Assembly (NCBI RefSeq): GCF_000003605.2
Contig: NW_003142619.1
Span: 1-11,103 of the forward strand
From: Saccoglossus kowalevskii
Lineage: Eukaryota > Hemichordata > Enteropneusta > Harrimaniidae
Direction: 5' to 3'
DNA length: 11,103 bases
Of this stretch, positions 1 to 10,226 are shown piece after piece (the stretch's first letter is position 1; every line of letters begins with the position of its first letter). Under the pieces are notes generated by a model. The model was not told where the DNA came from, ran no database searches, and saw only the letters and a list, made by a program, of their open reading frames with translations. Position numbers and translations under genes: made by a program.

Positions 1-159
1 TTTTATGGAAATACAGACTGGTAAACAAGCATTCATGCCATATTTTTTTGGTTGGTATTTGGTGGGTTATAATAGTGTGATTATATATACCATAGTTACC
101 ATTTTATGTTTCATTGAAAATACAGACTGGTAAAACAAGCATTCATGGCATATTTTTTT

Positions 160-176
160 GGTTGGTATGTGGTGGG
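160..176 (+). other. Two-tier G-quadruplex-like motif, one per unit (example)
   Basis: The G-rich stretch of each unit has four GG runs with loops TT, TATGT and T (or TA in the TAGGT variants). The spacing resembles that of short two-tetrad quadruplex formers such as the thrombin-binding aptamer. This entry marks one example. Equivalent sites recur about every 110 bp on the + strand, and about 70 of 101 units keep four GG runs by my count. Whether it folds is not known; two-tier quadruplexes are weak. Confidence 0.45.
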
Positions 177-431
177 TTATAATAGTGTGATTACATATAC
201 CATAGTTACCATTTTATGTTTCATTGAAAATACAGACTGGTAAAACAAGCATTCATGCCATATTTTATTGGTTGGTATGTGGTAGGTTATAATAGTGTGA
301 TTACATATACCATAGTTACCATTTTATGTGTTATGGAAAATACAGACTGGTAAAACAAGCATTCATGCCATATTTTATTTCTTGGTATGTGGTGGGTTAT
401 AATAGTGTCATCACATATACCATAGTTACCA

Positions 432-442
432 TTTTATGTTTT
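432..442 (+). other. Match to yeast ARS core in TTTTAT-headed units (example)
   Basis: TTTTATGTTTT at the unit junction fits the budding-yeast ARS core consensus WTTTAYRTTTW at all 11 positions. Units with a TTTCAT head fit 10 of 11. About 40 of 101 units have the T form. In AT-rich DNA such matches arise by chance, and the consensus has meaning only in Saccharomyces-like yeasts, so this is a motif note and not an origin call. Confidence 0.25.
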
Positions 443-760
443 ATGGAAAATACAGACTGGTAAAACAAGCATTCATGCCATATTTTATTGGTTGTTATGA
501 GGTGGGTTATAATAGTGTGATTACATATACCATAGTTACCATTTTATGTTTCATTGAAAATACAGACTGGTAAAACAAACATTCATGCCATATTTTATTG
601 GTTGGTATGTGGTGGGTTATAATAGTGTGATTACATATACCATAGTTACAATTTTATGTTTTATGGAAAATACAGACTGGTAAAACAAGCATTCATACCA
701 TATTTTATTGGTTGGTATGTGGTGGGTTATAATAGTGTCATTACATATACCATAGTTACC

Positions 761-781
761 ATTTTATGTTTCATGGAAAAT
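761..781. other. Imperfect hairpin at the unit boundary (example)
   Basis: At the junction of two units, ATTTT-ATG pairs with CAT-AAAAT around a TTT loop, with a GG bulge on the 3' side, giving eight pairs. In units with a TTTTAT head the C becomes T, so in RNA the pair would be G-U and the stem would survive. The pattern recurs at most unit boundaries and this is one example. It is a sequence-level observation only. Confidence 0.4.
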
Positions 782-988
782 ACAGACTGGTAAAACAAGC
801 ATTCATGCCATATTTTAATGGTTGGTATGTGGTAGGTTATAATAGTGTGATTACATATACCATAGTTACCATTTTATGTTTCATTGAAAATACAGACTGG
901 TAAAACAAGCATTCATGCCATATTTTATTGGTTGGTATGTGGTGGGTTATAATAGTGTAATTACATATACCATAGTTACCATTTTATG

Positions 989-1977
989 TTTTATGGAAAA
1001 TACAGACTGGTAAACAAGCATTCATGCCATATTTTTTTGGTTGGTATGTGGTGGGTTATAATAGTGTGATTATATATACCATAGTTACCATTTTATGTTT
1101 CATTGAAAATACAGACTGGTAAAACAAGCATTCATGGCATATTTTTTTGGTTGGTATGTGGTGGGTTATAATAGTGTGATTACATATACCATAGTTACCA
1201 TTTTATGTTTCATTGAAAATACAGACTGGTAAAACAAGCATTCATGCCATATTTTATTGGTTGGTATGTGGTAGGTTATAATAGTGTGATTACATATACC
1301 ATAGTTACCATTTTATGTTTTATGGAAAATACAGACTGGTAAAACAAGCATTCATGCCATATTTTATTTCTTGGTATGTGGTGGGTTATAATAGTGTCAT
1401 CACATATACCATAGTTACCATTTTATGTTTTATGGAAAATACAGACTGGTAAAACAAGCATTCATGCCATATTTTATTGGTTGTTATGAGGTGGGTTATA
1501 ATAGTGTGATTACATATACCATAGTTACCATTTTATGTTTCATTGAAAATACAGACTGGTAAAACAAACATTCATGCCATATTTTATTGGTTGGTATGTG
1601 GTGGGTTATAATAGTGTGATTACATATACCATAGTTACAATTTTATGTTTTATGGAAACTACAGACTGGTAAAACAAGCATTCATACCATATTTTATTGG
1701 TTGGTATGTGGTGGGTTATAATAGTGTCATTACATATACCATAGTTACCATTTTATGTTTCATGGAAAATACAGACTGGTAAAACAAGCATTCATGCCAT
1801 ATTTTATTGGTTGGTATGTGGTGGGTTATAATAGTGTGATTACATATACCATAGTTACCATTTTATGTTTCATTGAAAATACAGACTGGTAAAACAAGCA
1901 TTCATGCCATATTTTATTGGTTGGTATGTGGTAGGTTATAATAGTGTGATTACATATATCATAGTTACCATTTTATG
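989..1977. repeat. Nine-unit higher-order repeat, copy 2
   Basis: This block repeats the unit order of 1-988 at an offset of 989 bp. By eye the copies differ at about nine sites. These include TATTT/TATGT in unit 1, GGAAAA/GGAAAC in unit 7, AATGG/ATTGG and TAGGT/TGGGT in unit 8, and GTAATT/GTGATT and ATACC/ATATC in unit 9. Most of the divergence is in the last two units. Copies about 99% alike, made of units that differ from one another by several percent, define a true higher-order repeat and indicate recent block duplication. Confidence 0.9.
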
Positions 1978-2197
1978 TTTTATGGAAAATACAGACTGGT
2001 AAAACAAGCATTCATGCCATATTTTATTGGTTGGTATGTGGTAGGTTATAATAGTGTGATTACATATACCATAGTTACCATTTTATGTTTCATGGAAAAT
2101 ACAGACTGGTAAAACAAGCATTCATGCCATATTTTATTGGTTGGTATGTGGTAGGTTATAATAGTGTGATTACATATACCATAGTTACCATTTTATG

Positions 2198-2856
2198 TTT
2201 CATGGAAAATACAGACTGGTAAAACAAGCATTCATGGCATATTTTTTTGGTTGGTATGTGGTGGGTTATATAGTGTCATTACATATACCATAGTTACCAT
2301 TTTATGTTTCATTGAAAATACAGACTGGTAAAACAAGCATTCATGCCATATTTTAATGGTTGGTATGTGGTAGGTTATAATAGTGTGATTACATATACCA
2401 TAGTTACCATTTTATGTTTTATGGAAAATACAGACTGGTAAAACAAGCATTCATGCCATATTTTATTTCTTGGTATGTGGTGGGTTATAATAGTGTCATC
2501 ACATATACCATAGTTACCATTTTATGTTTTATGGAAAATAGAGACTGGTAAAACAAGCATTCATGCCATATTTTATTGGTTGTTATGAGGTGGGTTATAA
2601 TAGTGTGATTACATATACTATAGTTACCATTTTATGTTTCATTGAAAATACAGACTGGTAAAACAAGCATTCATGCCATATTTTATTGGTTGTTATGAGG
2701 TGGGTTATAATAGTGTGATTACATATACTATAGTTACCATTTTATGTTTCATTGAAAATACAGACTGGTAAAACAAACATTCATGCCATATTTTATTGGT
2801 TGGTATGTGGTGGGTTGTAATAGTGTGATTACATATACCATAGTTACCATTTTATG
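2198..2856. repeat. Decayed partial third copy of the nine-unit HOR
   Basis: The unit order GGC/T7, TAGGT, ATTTCTT/GTCATC, TTGTTATGAGG, (same again), CAAAC matches units 2-6 of the 989-bp repeat, with one extra TTGTTATGAGG unit. The first unit has lost one A, reading TTATATAGTG near 2267, and carries GTCATT. The third-copy short unit expected at 1978 has been replaced by ordinary TAGGT-type units (1978-2197). Confidence 0.75.
2527..2746. repeat. Local one-unit tandem duplication
   Basis: Two adjacent units share both the TTGTTATGAGG variant and the rare ATACTATAG variant (near 2617 and 2727), which I see nowhere else in the window. The first has GAGACTGG in place of CAGACTGG. Elsewhere a single TTGTTATGAGG unit is followed directly by a CAAAC unit, so one of these two looks like a recent single-unit duplicate. 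Confidence 0.75.
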
Positions 2857-2966
2857 TTTCATTGAAAATACAGACTGGTAAAACAAGCATTCATGCCATA
2901 TTTTATTGGTTGGTATGTGTTGGGTTATAATAGTGTGATTACATATACCATAGTTACCATTTTATG

Positions 2967-3733
2967 TTTTATGGAAAATACAGACTGGTAAACAAGCATT
3001 CATGCCATATTTTTTTGGATGGTATGTGGTGGGTTATAATAGTGTGATTACATATACCATAGTTACCATTTTATGTTTCATTGAAAATACAGACTGGTAA
3101 AACAAGCATTCATGCCATATTTTATTGGTTGGTATGTGGTAGGTTATAATAGTGTGATTACATATACCATAGTTACCATTTTATGTTTTATGGAAAATAC
3201 AGACTGGTAAAACAAGCATTCATGCCATATTTTATTTCTTGGTATGTGGTGGGTTATAATAGTGTCATCACATATACCATAGTTACCATTTTATGTTTTA
3301 TGGAAAATACAGACTGGTAAACAAGCATTCATGCCATATTTTTTTGGTTGGTATGTGGTTAGTTATAATATTGTGATTACATATACCATAGTTACCATTT
3401 TATGTTTTATTGAAAATACAGACTGGTAAAAAAAGCATTCATGCCATATTTTATTGGTTGGTATGTGGTGGGTTATAATTGTGTGATTACATATACCATA
3501 GTTACCATTTTATGTGTTATGGAAAATACAGACTGGTAAAACAAGCATTCATGCCACATTTTATTGGTTGGTATGTGGTGGGTTATAATAGTGTGATTAC
3601 ATATACCATAGTTACCATTTAATGTTTTATGGAAAATACAGACTGGTAAACAAGCATTCATGCCATATTTTTTTGGTTGGTATGTGGTGGGTTATAATAG
3701 TGTGATTACATATACCATAGTTACCATTTTATG
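2967..3733. repeat. Three-unit periodic segment (329 bp)
   Basis: Short TAAAC/T7 units begin at about 2967, 3296 and 3625, which is every third unit with a 329-bp step. Elsewhere the same unit type is spaced by 8 or more units. Its first three units resemble units 1, 3 and 4 of the 989-bp repeat, as if unit 2 had been deleted. Confidence 0.65.
3186..3733. repeat. Five-unit block D, copy 1
   Basis: The block has the order ATTTCTT/GTCATC unit, GGTTAGTTATAATATTG unit, TTATAATTGTGTG unit, TGTTATGG-headed unit ending ATTTAATG, and short TAAAC/T7 unit. The same rare variants recur in the same order at 6048-6596, offset by about 2863 bp. The ATTTAATG change near 3619 removes a minus-strand TAA, which is why a 62-codon minus-strand open frame (3473-3661) appears here. 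I regard that frame as accidental. Confidence 0.85.
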
Positions 3734-4284
3734 TTTTATGGAAAATACAGACTGGTAAAACAAGCATTCATGCCATATTTTATTGGTTGGTATGTGGTGG
3801 GGTTATAATAGTGTCATTACATATACCATAGTTACCATTTTATTTTTCATGGAAAATACAGACTGGTAAAACAAGCATTCATGCCATATTTTATTGGTTG
3901 GTATGTGGTGGGTTATAATAGTGTGATTACATATACCATAGTTACCATTTTATGTTTCATGGAAAATACAGACTGGTAAAACAAGCATTCATGCCATATT
4001 TTATTGGTTGGTATGTGGTTTGTTATAATAGTGTGATTACATATACCATAGTTACCATTTTATGTTTTATGGAAAATACAGACTAGTAAAACAAGCATTC
4101 ATGTCATATTTTATTGGTTGGTATGTGTTGGGTTATAATAGTGTGATTACATATACCATAGTTACCATTTTATGTTTCATTGAAAATACAGACTGGTAAA
4201 ACAAGCATTCATGCCATATTTTAATGGTTGGTATGTGGTAGGTTATAATAGTGTGATTACATATATCATAGTTACCATTTTATG
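3734..4284. repeat. Block C, copy 1 (five units)
   Basis: Diagnostic variants in order are: GTCATT with an ATTTTATTTTTC tail near 3836; an ordinary unit; GTGGTTTGTTAT near 4015; GACTAGTAAAAC near 4081 with ATGTCATATT and GTGTTGGG; then an AATGG/TAGGT unit. The same series recurs from 4505. The first unit has one extra G (GTGGTGGGG near 3799), making it 111 bp. Confidence 0.85.
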
Positions 4285-4504
4285 TGTTATGGAAAATACA
4301 GACTGGTAAAACAAGCATTCATGCCATATTTTAATGGTTGGTATGTGGTGGGTTATAATAGTGTGATTACATATACCATAGTTACCATTTTATGTTTTAT
4401 GGAAAATACAGACTGGTAAAACAAGCATTCATGCCATATTTTATTGGTTGGTATGTGGTGGGTTATAATAGTGTGATTACATATGCCATAGTTACTATTT
4501 TATG

Positions 4505-5164
4505 TTTTATGGGAAATACAGACTGGTAAAACACGCATTCATGCCATATTTTATTGGTTGGTATGTGGTGGGTTATAATAGTGTCATTACATATACCATA
4601 GTTACCATTTTATTTTTCATGGAAAATACAGACTGGTAAAACAAGCATTCATGCCATATTTTATTGGTTGGTATGTGGTGGGTTATAATAGTGTGATTAC
4701 ATATACCATAGTTACCATTTTATGTTTCATGGAAAATACAGACTGGTAAAACAAGCATTCATGCCATATTTTATTGGTTGGTATGTAGTGGGTTATAATA
4801 TTGTGATTACATATACCATAGTTACCATTTTATGTTTCATAGAAAAAACAGATTGGTAAAACAAGCATTCATGCCATATTTTATTGGTTGGTATGTGGTT
4901 TTTTATAATAGTGTGATTACATATACCATAGTTACCATTTTATGTTTTATGGAAAATACAGACTAGTAAAACAAGCATTCATGTCATATTTTATTGGTTG
5001 GTATGTGTTGGGTTATAATAGTGTGATTACATATACCATAGTTACCATTTTATGTTTCATGGAAAATACAGACTGGTAAAACAAGCATTCATGCCATATT
5101 TTAATGGTTGGTATGTGGTAGGTTATAATAGTGTGATTACATATACCATAGTTACCATTTTATG
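4505..5164. repeat. Block C, copy 2 (six units, one extra)
   Basis: This segment repeats the rare variants of 3734-4284: the ATTTTATTTTTC tail near 4607, a GTGGTTTTTTAT form near 4895, and GACTAGTAAAAC with ATGTCATATT and GTGTTGGG near 4961-5010. It has one additional unit, at 4725-4834, with TATGTAGTGGG and ATATTGTG. The offset is 771 bp at the left end of the block and 880 bp at the right end, which shows the one-unit difference. Confidence 0.8.
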
Positions 5165-5388
5165 TTTCATGGAAAATACAGACTGGTAAAAACAAGCATT
5201 CATGCTATATTTTAATGGTTGGTATGTGGTAGGTTATAATAGTGTGATTACATATACCATAATTACCATTTTATGTTTTATGGAAAATACAGACTGGTAA
5301 AACAAGCATTCATGGCCATATTTTATTGGTTTGGTATGTGGTGGGTTATAATAGTGTGATTAACATATACCATAGTTACCATTTTATG
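5165..5388. repeat. Two units with clustered single-base insertions
   Basis: The unit at 5165 is 111 bp, with TAAAAAC near 5187. The next, at 5276, is 113 bp, with extra bases in ATGGCCAT near 5313, GGTTTGGT near 5330 and TTAACAT near 5361. These are four of only about six single-base insertions in the window. Three of the four extend a run of identical bases (A, T, A), and the fourth doubles a G. Confidence 0.8.
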
Positions 5389-6047
5389 TTTCATTGAAAA
5401 TACAGACTGGTAAAACAAGCATTCATGCCATATTTTATTGGTTGGTATGTGGTGGGTTATAATAGTGTGATTACATATACCATAGTTACCATTTTATGTT
5501 TCATGGAAAATACAGACTGGTAAAACAAGCATTCATGCCATATTTTATTGGTTGGTATGTGGTGGGTTATAATAGTGTGATTACATATACCATAGTTACC
5601 ATTTTATGTTTTATGGAAAATACAGACTGGTAAACAAGCATTCATGCCGTATTTTTTTGGTTGGTATGTGGTGGGTTATAATAGTGTGATTACATATACC
5701 ATAGTTACCATTTTATGTTTCATTGAAAATACAGACTGGTAAAACAAGCATTCAGGGCATATTTTTTTGGTTGGTATGTGGTGGGTTATAATAGTGTGAT
5801 TACATATACCATAGTTACCATTTTATGTTTCATTGAAAATACAGACTGGTAAAACATGCATTCATGCCATATTTTAATGGTTGGTATGTGGTAGGTTATA
5901 ATAGTGTGATTACATATACCATAGTTACAATTTTATGTTTCATGGAAAATACAGACTGGTAAAACAAGAATTCATGCCATATTTTAATGGTTGGTATGTG
6001 GTAGGTTATAATAGTGTGATTACATATACCATAGTTACCATTTTATG

Positions 6048-6596
6048 TTTTATGGAAAATACAGACTGGTAAAACAAGCATTCATGCCATATTTTATTTC
6101 TTGGTATGTGGTGGGTTATAATAGTGTCATCACATATACCATAGTTACCATTTTATGTTTTATGGAAAATAGAGACTGGTAAAACAAGCATTCATGCCAT
6201 ATTTTTTTGGTTGGTATGTGGTTAGTTATAATATTGTGATTACATATACCATAGTTACCATTTTATGTTTCATTGAAAATACAGACTGGTAAAACAAGCA
6301 TTCATGCCATATTTTATTGGTTGGTATGTGGTGGGTTATAATTGTGTGATTACATATACCATAGTTACCATTTTATGTGTTATGGAAAATACAGACTGGT
6401 AAAACAAGCATTCATGCCATATTTTATTGTGTGGTATGTGGTGGGTTATAATAGTGTGATTACATATACCATAGTTACCATTTAATGTTTTATGGAAAAT
6501 ACAGACTGGTAAACAAGCATTCATGCCATATTTTTTTGGTTGGTATGTGGTGGGTTATAATAGTGTGATTACATATACCATAGTTACCATTTTATG
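6048..6596. repeat. Five-unit block D, copy 2
   Basis: This block carries the same rare variants as 3186-3733: GGTTAGTTATAATATTG near 6220, TTATAATTGTG near 6338, a TGTTATGG head near 6378, and ATTTAATG near 6482. It differs in having GAGACTGG and a full TAAAAC in the second unit and ATTGTGTGG near 6425. An equivalent accidental minus-strand frame lies at 6336-6524. Confidence 0.85.
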
Positions 6597-6706
6597 TTTG
6601 ATTGAAAATACAGACTGGTAAAACAAGCATTCATGGCATATTTTTTGGGTTGGTATGTGGTGGGTTATAATAGTGTGATTACATATACCATAGTTACCAT
6701 TTTATG

Positions 6707-7036
6707 TTTCATGGAAAATACAGACTGGTAAAACAAGCATTCATGCCATATTTTATTGGTTGGTATGTGGTGGGTTATAATAGTGTGATTACATATGCCA
6801 TAGTTACTATTTTATGTTTTATGGAAAATACAGACTGGTAAAACAAGCATTCATGCCATATTTTATTGGTTGGTATGTGGTGGGTTATAAAAGTGTGATT
6901 ACATATGCCATAGTTACTATTTTATGTTTTATGGAAAATACAGACTGGTAAAACAAGCATTCATGCCATATTTTATTGGTTGGTATGTGGTGGGTTATAA
7001 TAGTGTGATTACATATGCCATAGTTACTATTTTATG
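6707..7036. repeat. Run of three ATGCC/TTACTAT units
   Basis: Three consecutive units carry the linked pair CATATGCCATAG and TTACTATTTT in place of CATATACCATAG and TTACCATTTT (near 6791, 6901 and 7011). They look like a local expansion of one unit type. The type is seen once on the left (unit at 4395) and is common from 8137 rightwards. Confidence 0.85.
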
Positions 7037-7146
7037 TTTTATGGAAAATACAGACTGGTAAAACGAGCATTCATGCCATATTTTATTGGTTGGTATGTAG
7101 TGGCTTATAATAGTGTGATTACATATACCATAGTTACCATTTTATG

Positions 7147-8136
7147 TTTTATGGAAAATACAGACTGGTAAAACAAGCATTCATGCCATATTTTATTGGT
7201 TGTTATGAGGTGGGTTATAATAGTGTGATTACATATACCATAGTTACCATTTTATGTTTCATTGAAAATACAGACTGGTAAAACAAACATTCATGCCATA
7301 TTTTATTGGTTGGTATGTGGTGGGGTTATAATAGTGTGATTACATATACCATAGTTACAATTTTATGTTTTATGGAAAATACAGACTGGTAAAACAAGCA
7401 TTCATACCATATTTTATTGGTTGGTATGTGGTGGGTTATAATAGTGTCATTACATATACCATAGTTACCATTTTATGTTTCATGGAAAATACAGACTGGT
7501 AAAACAAGCATTCATGCCATATTTTATTGGTTGGTATGTGGTGGGTTATAATAGTGTTATTACATATACCATAGTTACCATTTTATGTTTCATTGAAAAT
7601 ACAGACTGGTAAAACAAGCATTCATGCCATATTTTAATGGTTGGTATGTGGTGGGTTATAATAGTGTGATTATATATACCATAGTTACCATTTTATGTTT
7701 CATGGAAAATACAGACTGGTAAAACAAGCATTCATGCCATATTTTAATGGTTGGTATGTGGTAGGTTATAATAGTGTGATTACATATACCATAGTTACCA
7801 TTTTATGTTTCATTGAAAATACAGACTGGTAAAACAAGCATTCATGCCATATTTTATTGGTTGGTATGTGGTGGGTTATAATAGTGTAATTACATATACC
7901 ATAGTTACCATTTTATGTTTTATGGAAAATACAGACTGGTAAACAAGCATTCATGCCATATTTTTTTGGTTGGTATTTGGTGGGTTATAATAGTGTGATT
8001 ATATATACCATAGTTACCATTTTATGTTTCATTGAAAATACAGACTGGTAAAACAAGCATTCATGGCATATTTTTTTGGTTGGTATGTGGTAGGTTATAA
8101 TAGTGTGATTACATATACCATAGTTACCATTTTATG
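7147..8136. repeat. Expanded copy of the left HOR (units 5-9 then 1-2)
   Basis: The nine units here follow the order seen at 439-1207: TTGTTATGAGG, CAAAC with ACAATTTT, CATACC/GTCATT, then AATGG/TAGGT, GTAATT, a short TAAAC/T7 unit, and a GGC/T7 unit. Two further units are inserted before the AATGG/TAGGT unit. The short unit at 7918 shares TATTTGG and ATTATATATA with unit 1 of the window. The CAAAC unit carries an extra G (GTGGTGGGG near 7320). Confidence 0.8.
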
Positions 8137-10226
8137 TTTCATGGAAAATACAGACTGGTAAAACAAGCATTCATGCCATATTTTATTGGTTGGTATGTGG
8201 TGGGTTATAATAGTGTGACTACATATGCCATAGTTACTATTTTATGTTTTATGGAAAATACAGACTGGTAAAACAAGCATTCATGCCATATTTTATTGGT
8301 TGGTATGTGGTGGGTTATAATAGTGTGATTACATATGCCATAGTTACTATTTTATGTTTTATGGAAAATACAGACTGGTAAAACAAGCATTCATACCATA
8401 TTTTATTGGTTGGTATGTGGTGGGTTATAATAGTGTCATTACATATACCATAGTTACCATTTTATGTTTCATGGAAAATACAGACTGGTAAAACAAGCAT
8501 TCATGCCATATTTTATTGGTTTGTATGTGGTGGGTTATAATAGTGTGATTACATATATCATAGTTACCATTTTATGTTTCATGGAAAATGCAGACTGGTA
8601 AAACAAGCATTCATGCCATATTTTATTGGTTGGTATGTGGTGGGTTATAATAGTGTGATTACATATACCATAGTTACCATTTTATGTTTCATTGAAAATA
8701 CAGACTGGTAAAACAAGCATTCATGCCATATTTTATTGGTTTGTATGTGGTAGGTTATAATAGTGTGATTACATATACCATAGTTACCATTTTATGTTTC
8801 ATGGAAAATACAGACTGGTAAAACAAGCATTCATGCCATATTTTATTGGTTGGTATGTGGTGGGTTATAATAGTGTGATTACATATGCCATAGTTACTAT
8901 TTTATGTTTTATGGAAAATACAGACTGGTAAAACAAGCATTCATGCCATATTTTATTGGTTGTTATGAGGTGGGTTATAATAGTGTGATTACATATACCA
9001 TAGTTACCATTTTATGTTTCATTGAAAATACAGACTGGTAAAACAAACATTCATGCCATATTTTATTGGTTGGTATGTGGTGGGTTATAATAGTGTGATT
9101 ACATATATCATAGTTACCATTTTATGTTTCATGGAAAATGCAGACTGGTAAAGCAAGCATTCATGCCATATTTTATTGGTTTGTATGTGGTAGGTTATAA
9201 TAGTGTGATTACATATACCATAGTTACCATTTTATGTTTCATGGAAAATACAGACTGGTAAAACAAGCATTCATGCCATATTTTATTGGTTGGTATGTGG
9301 TGGGTTATAATAGTGTGATTACATATGCCATAGTTACTATTTTATGTTTTATGGAAAATACAGACTGGTAAAACAAGCATTCATGCCATATTTTATTGGT
9401 TGGTATGTGGTGGGTTATAATAGTGTGATTACATATGCCATAGTTACTATTTTATGTTTTATGGAAAATACAGACTGGTAAAACAAGCATTCATACCATA
9501 TTTTATTGGTTGGTATGTGGTGGGTTATAATAGTGTCATTACATATACCATAGTTACCATTTTATGTTTCATGGAAAATACAGACTGGTAAAACAAGCAT
9601 TCATGCCATATTTTATTGGTTGGTATGTGGTGGGTTATAATAGTGTGATTACATATATCATAGTTACCATTTTATGTTTCATGGAAAATGCAGACTGGTA
9701 AAGCAAGCATTCATGCCATATTTTATTGGTTTGTATGTGGTGGGTTATAATAGTGTGATTACTTATACCATAGTTACCATTTTATGTTTCATGGAAAATA
9801 CAGACTGGTAAAACAAGCATTCATGCCATATTTTATTGGTTGGTATGTGGTGGGTTATAATAGTGTGATTACATATGCCATAGTTACTATTTTATGTTTT
9901 ATGGAAAATACAGACTGGTAAAACAAGCATTCATGCCATATTTTATTGGTTGGTATGTGGTGGGTTATAATAGTGTCATTACATATACCATAGTTACCAT
10001 TTTATGTTTCATGGAAAATACAGACTGGTAAAACAAGCATTCATGCCATATTTTATTGGTTTGTATGTGGTGGGTTATAATAGTGTGATTACATATATCA
10101 TAGTTACCATTTTATGTTTCATGGAAAATGCAGACTGGTAAAACAAGCATTCATGCCATATTTTATTGGTTGGTATGTGGTGGGTTATAATAGTGTGATT
10201 ACATATACCATAGTTACCATTTTATG
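8137..10226. repeat. Second higher-order repeat, about 550-bp step
   Basis: Nineteen units show a different recurring order: ATGCC/TTACTAT (one or two units), then CATACC and/or GTCATT, then ATATATCATAG, then a unit with AAAATGCAG. The AAAATGCAG units have their cores at 8591, 9141, 9691 and 10131, so the steps are 550, 550 and 440 bp. Several also carry TAAAGCAAG and GGTTTGTATG. The AAAATGCAG variant is absent left of 8577, so this family expanded separately from the 989-bp family. Confidence 0.8.
9017..9126. repeat. Mosaic unit joining left-type and right-type variants
   Basis: The left part of this unit has CAAAC and follows a TTGTTATGAGG unit, exactly as in the left HOR. Its right part has ATATATCATAG and leads into an AAAATGCAG/TAAAGCAAG unit, as in the right HOR. 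In the left HOR the CAAAC unit mostly ends with the ACAATTTT tail instead. The switch lies between about 9050 and 9110 and fits an exchange or conversion junction. Confidence 0.65.

Larger units (their letters stand above)
1..988. repeat. Nine-unit higher-order repeat, copy 1
   Basis: Nine successive unit types occur in a fixed order. They are: a short unit with TAAAC and a T7 run; a GGC/T7 unit; a TAGGT unit; an ATTTCTT/GTCATC unit; a TTGTTATGAGG unit; a CAAAC unit ending ACAATTTT; a CATACC/GTCATT unit; an AATGG/TAGGT unit; and a GTAATT unit. The same order restarts at 989. Unit 1 is 108 bp, because one A is missing from its GAAAAT and one from its TAAAAC. Confidence 0.9.

Noticed and set aside
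177-189. TATAAT in every unit as a bacterial -10 box
   Set aside because: The nearest -35-like TTGGTT lies about 14 bases upstream, which is too close, and there is no TG extension. The motif is part of the repeat consensus and no gene follows it. In a eukaryotic satellite it has no such meaning.
3473-3661. 62-codon minus-strand open frame, with a near-identical one at 6336-6524
   Set aside because: Both lie wholly inside the satellite, and their predicted peptide just repeats the reverse-strand reading of one unit. They stay open only because ATTTAATG near 3619 and 6482 removes a TAA. The two are similar because the underlying block is duplicated, not because of coding selection. A 110-bp unit also shifts frame every copy.
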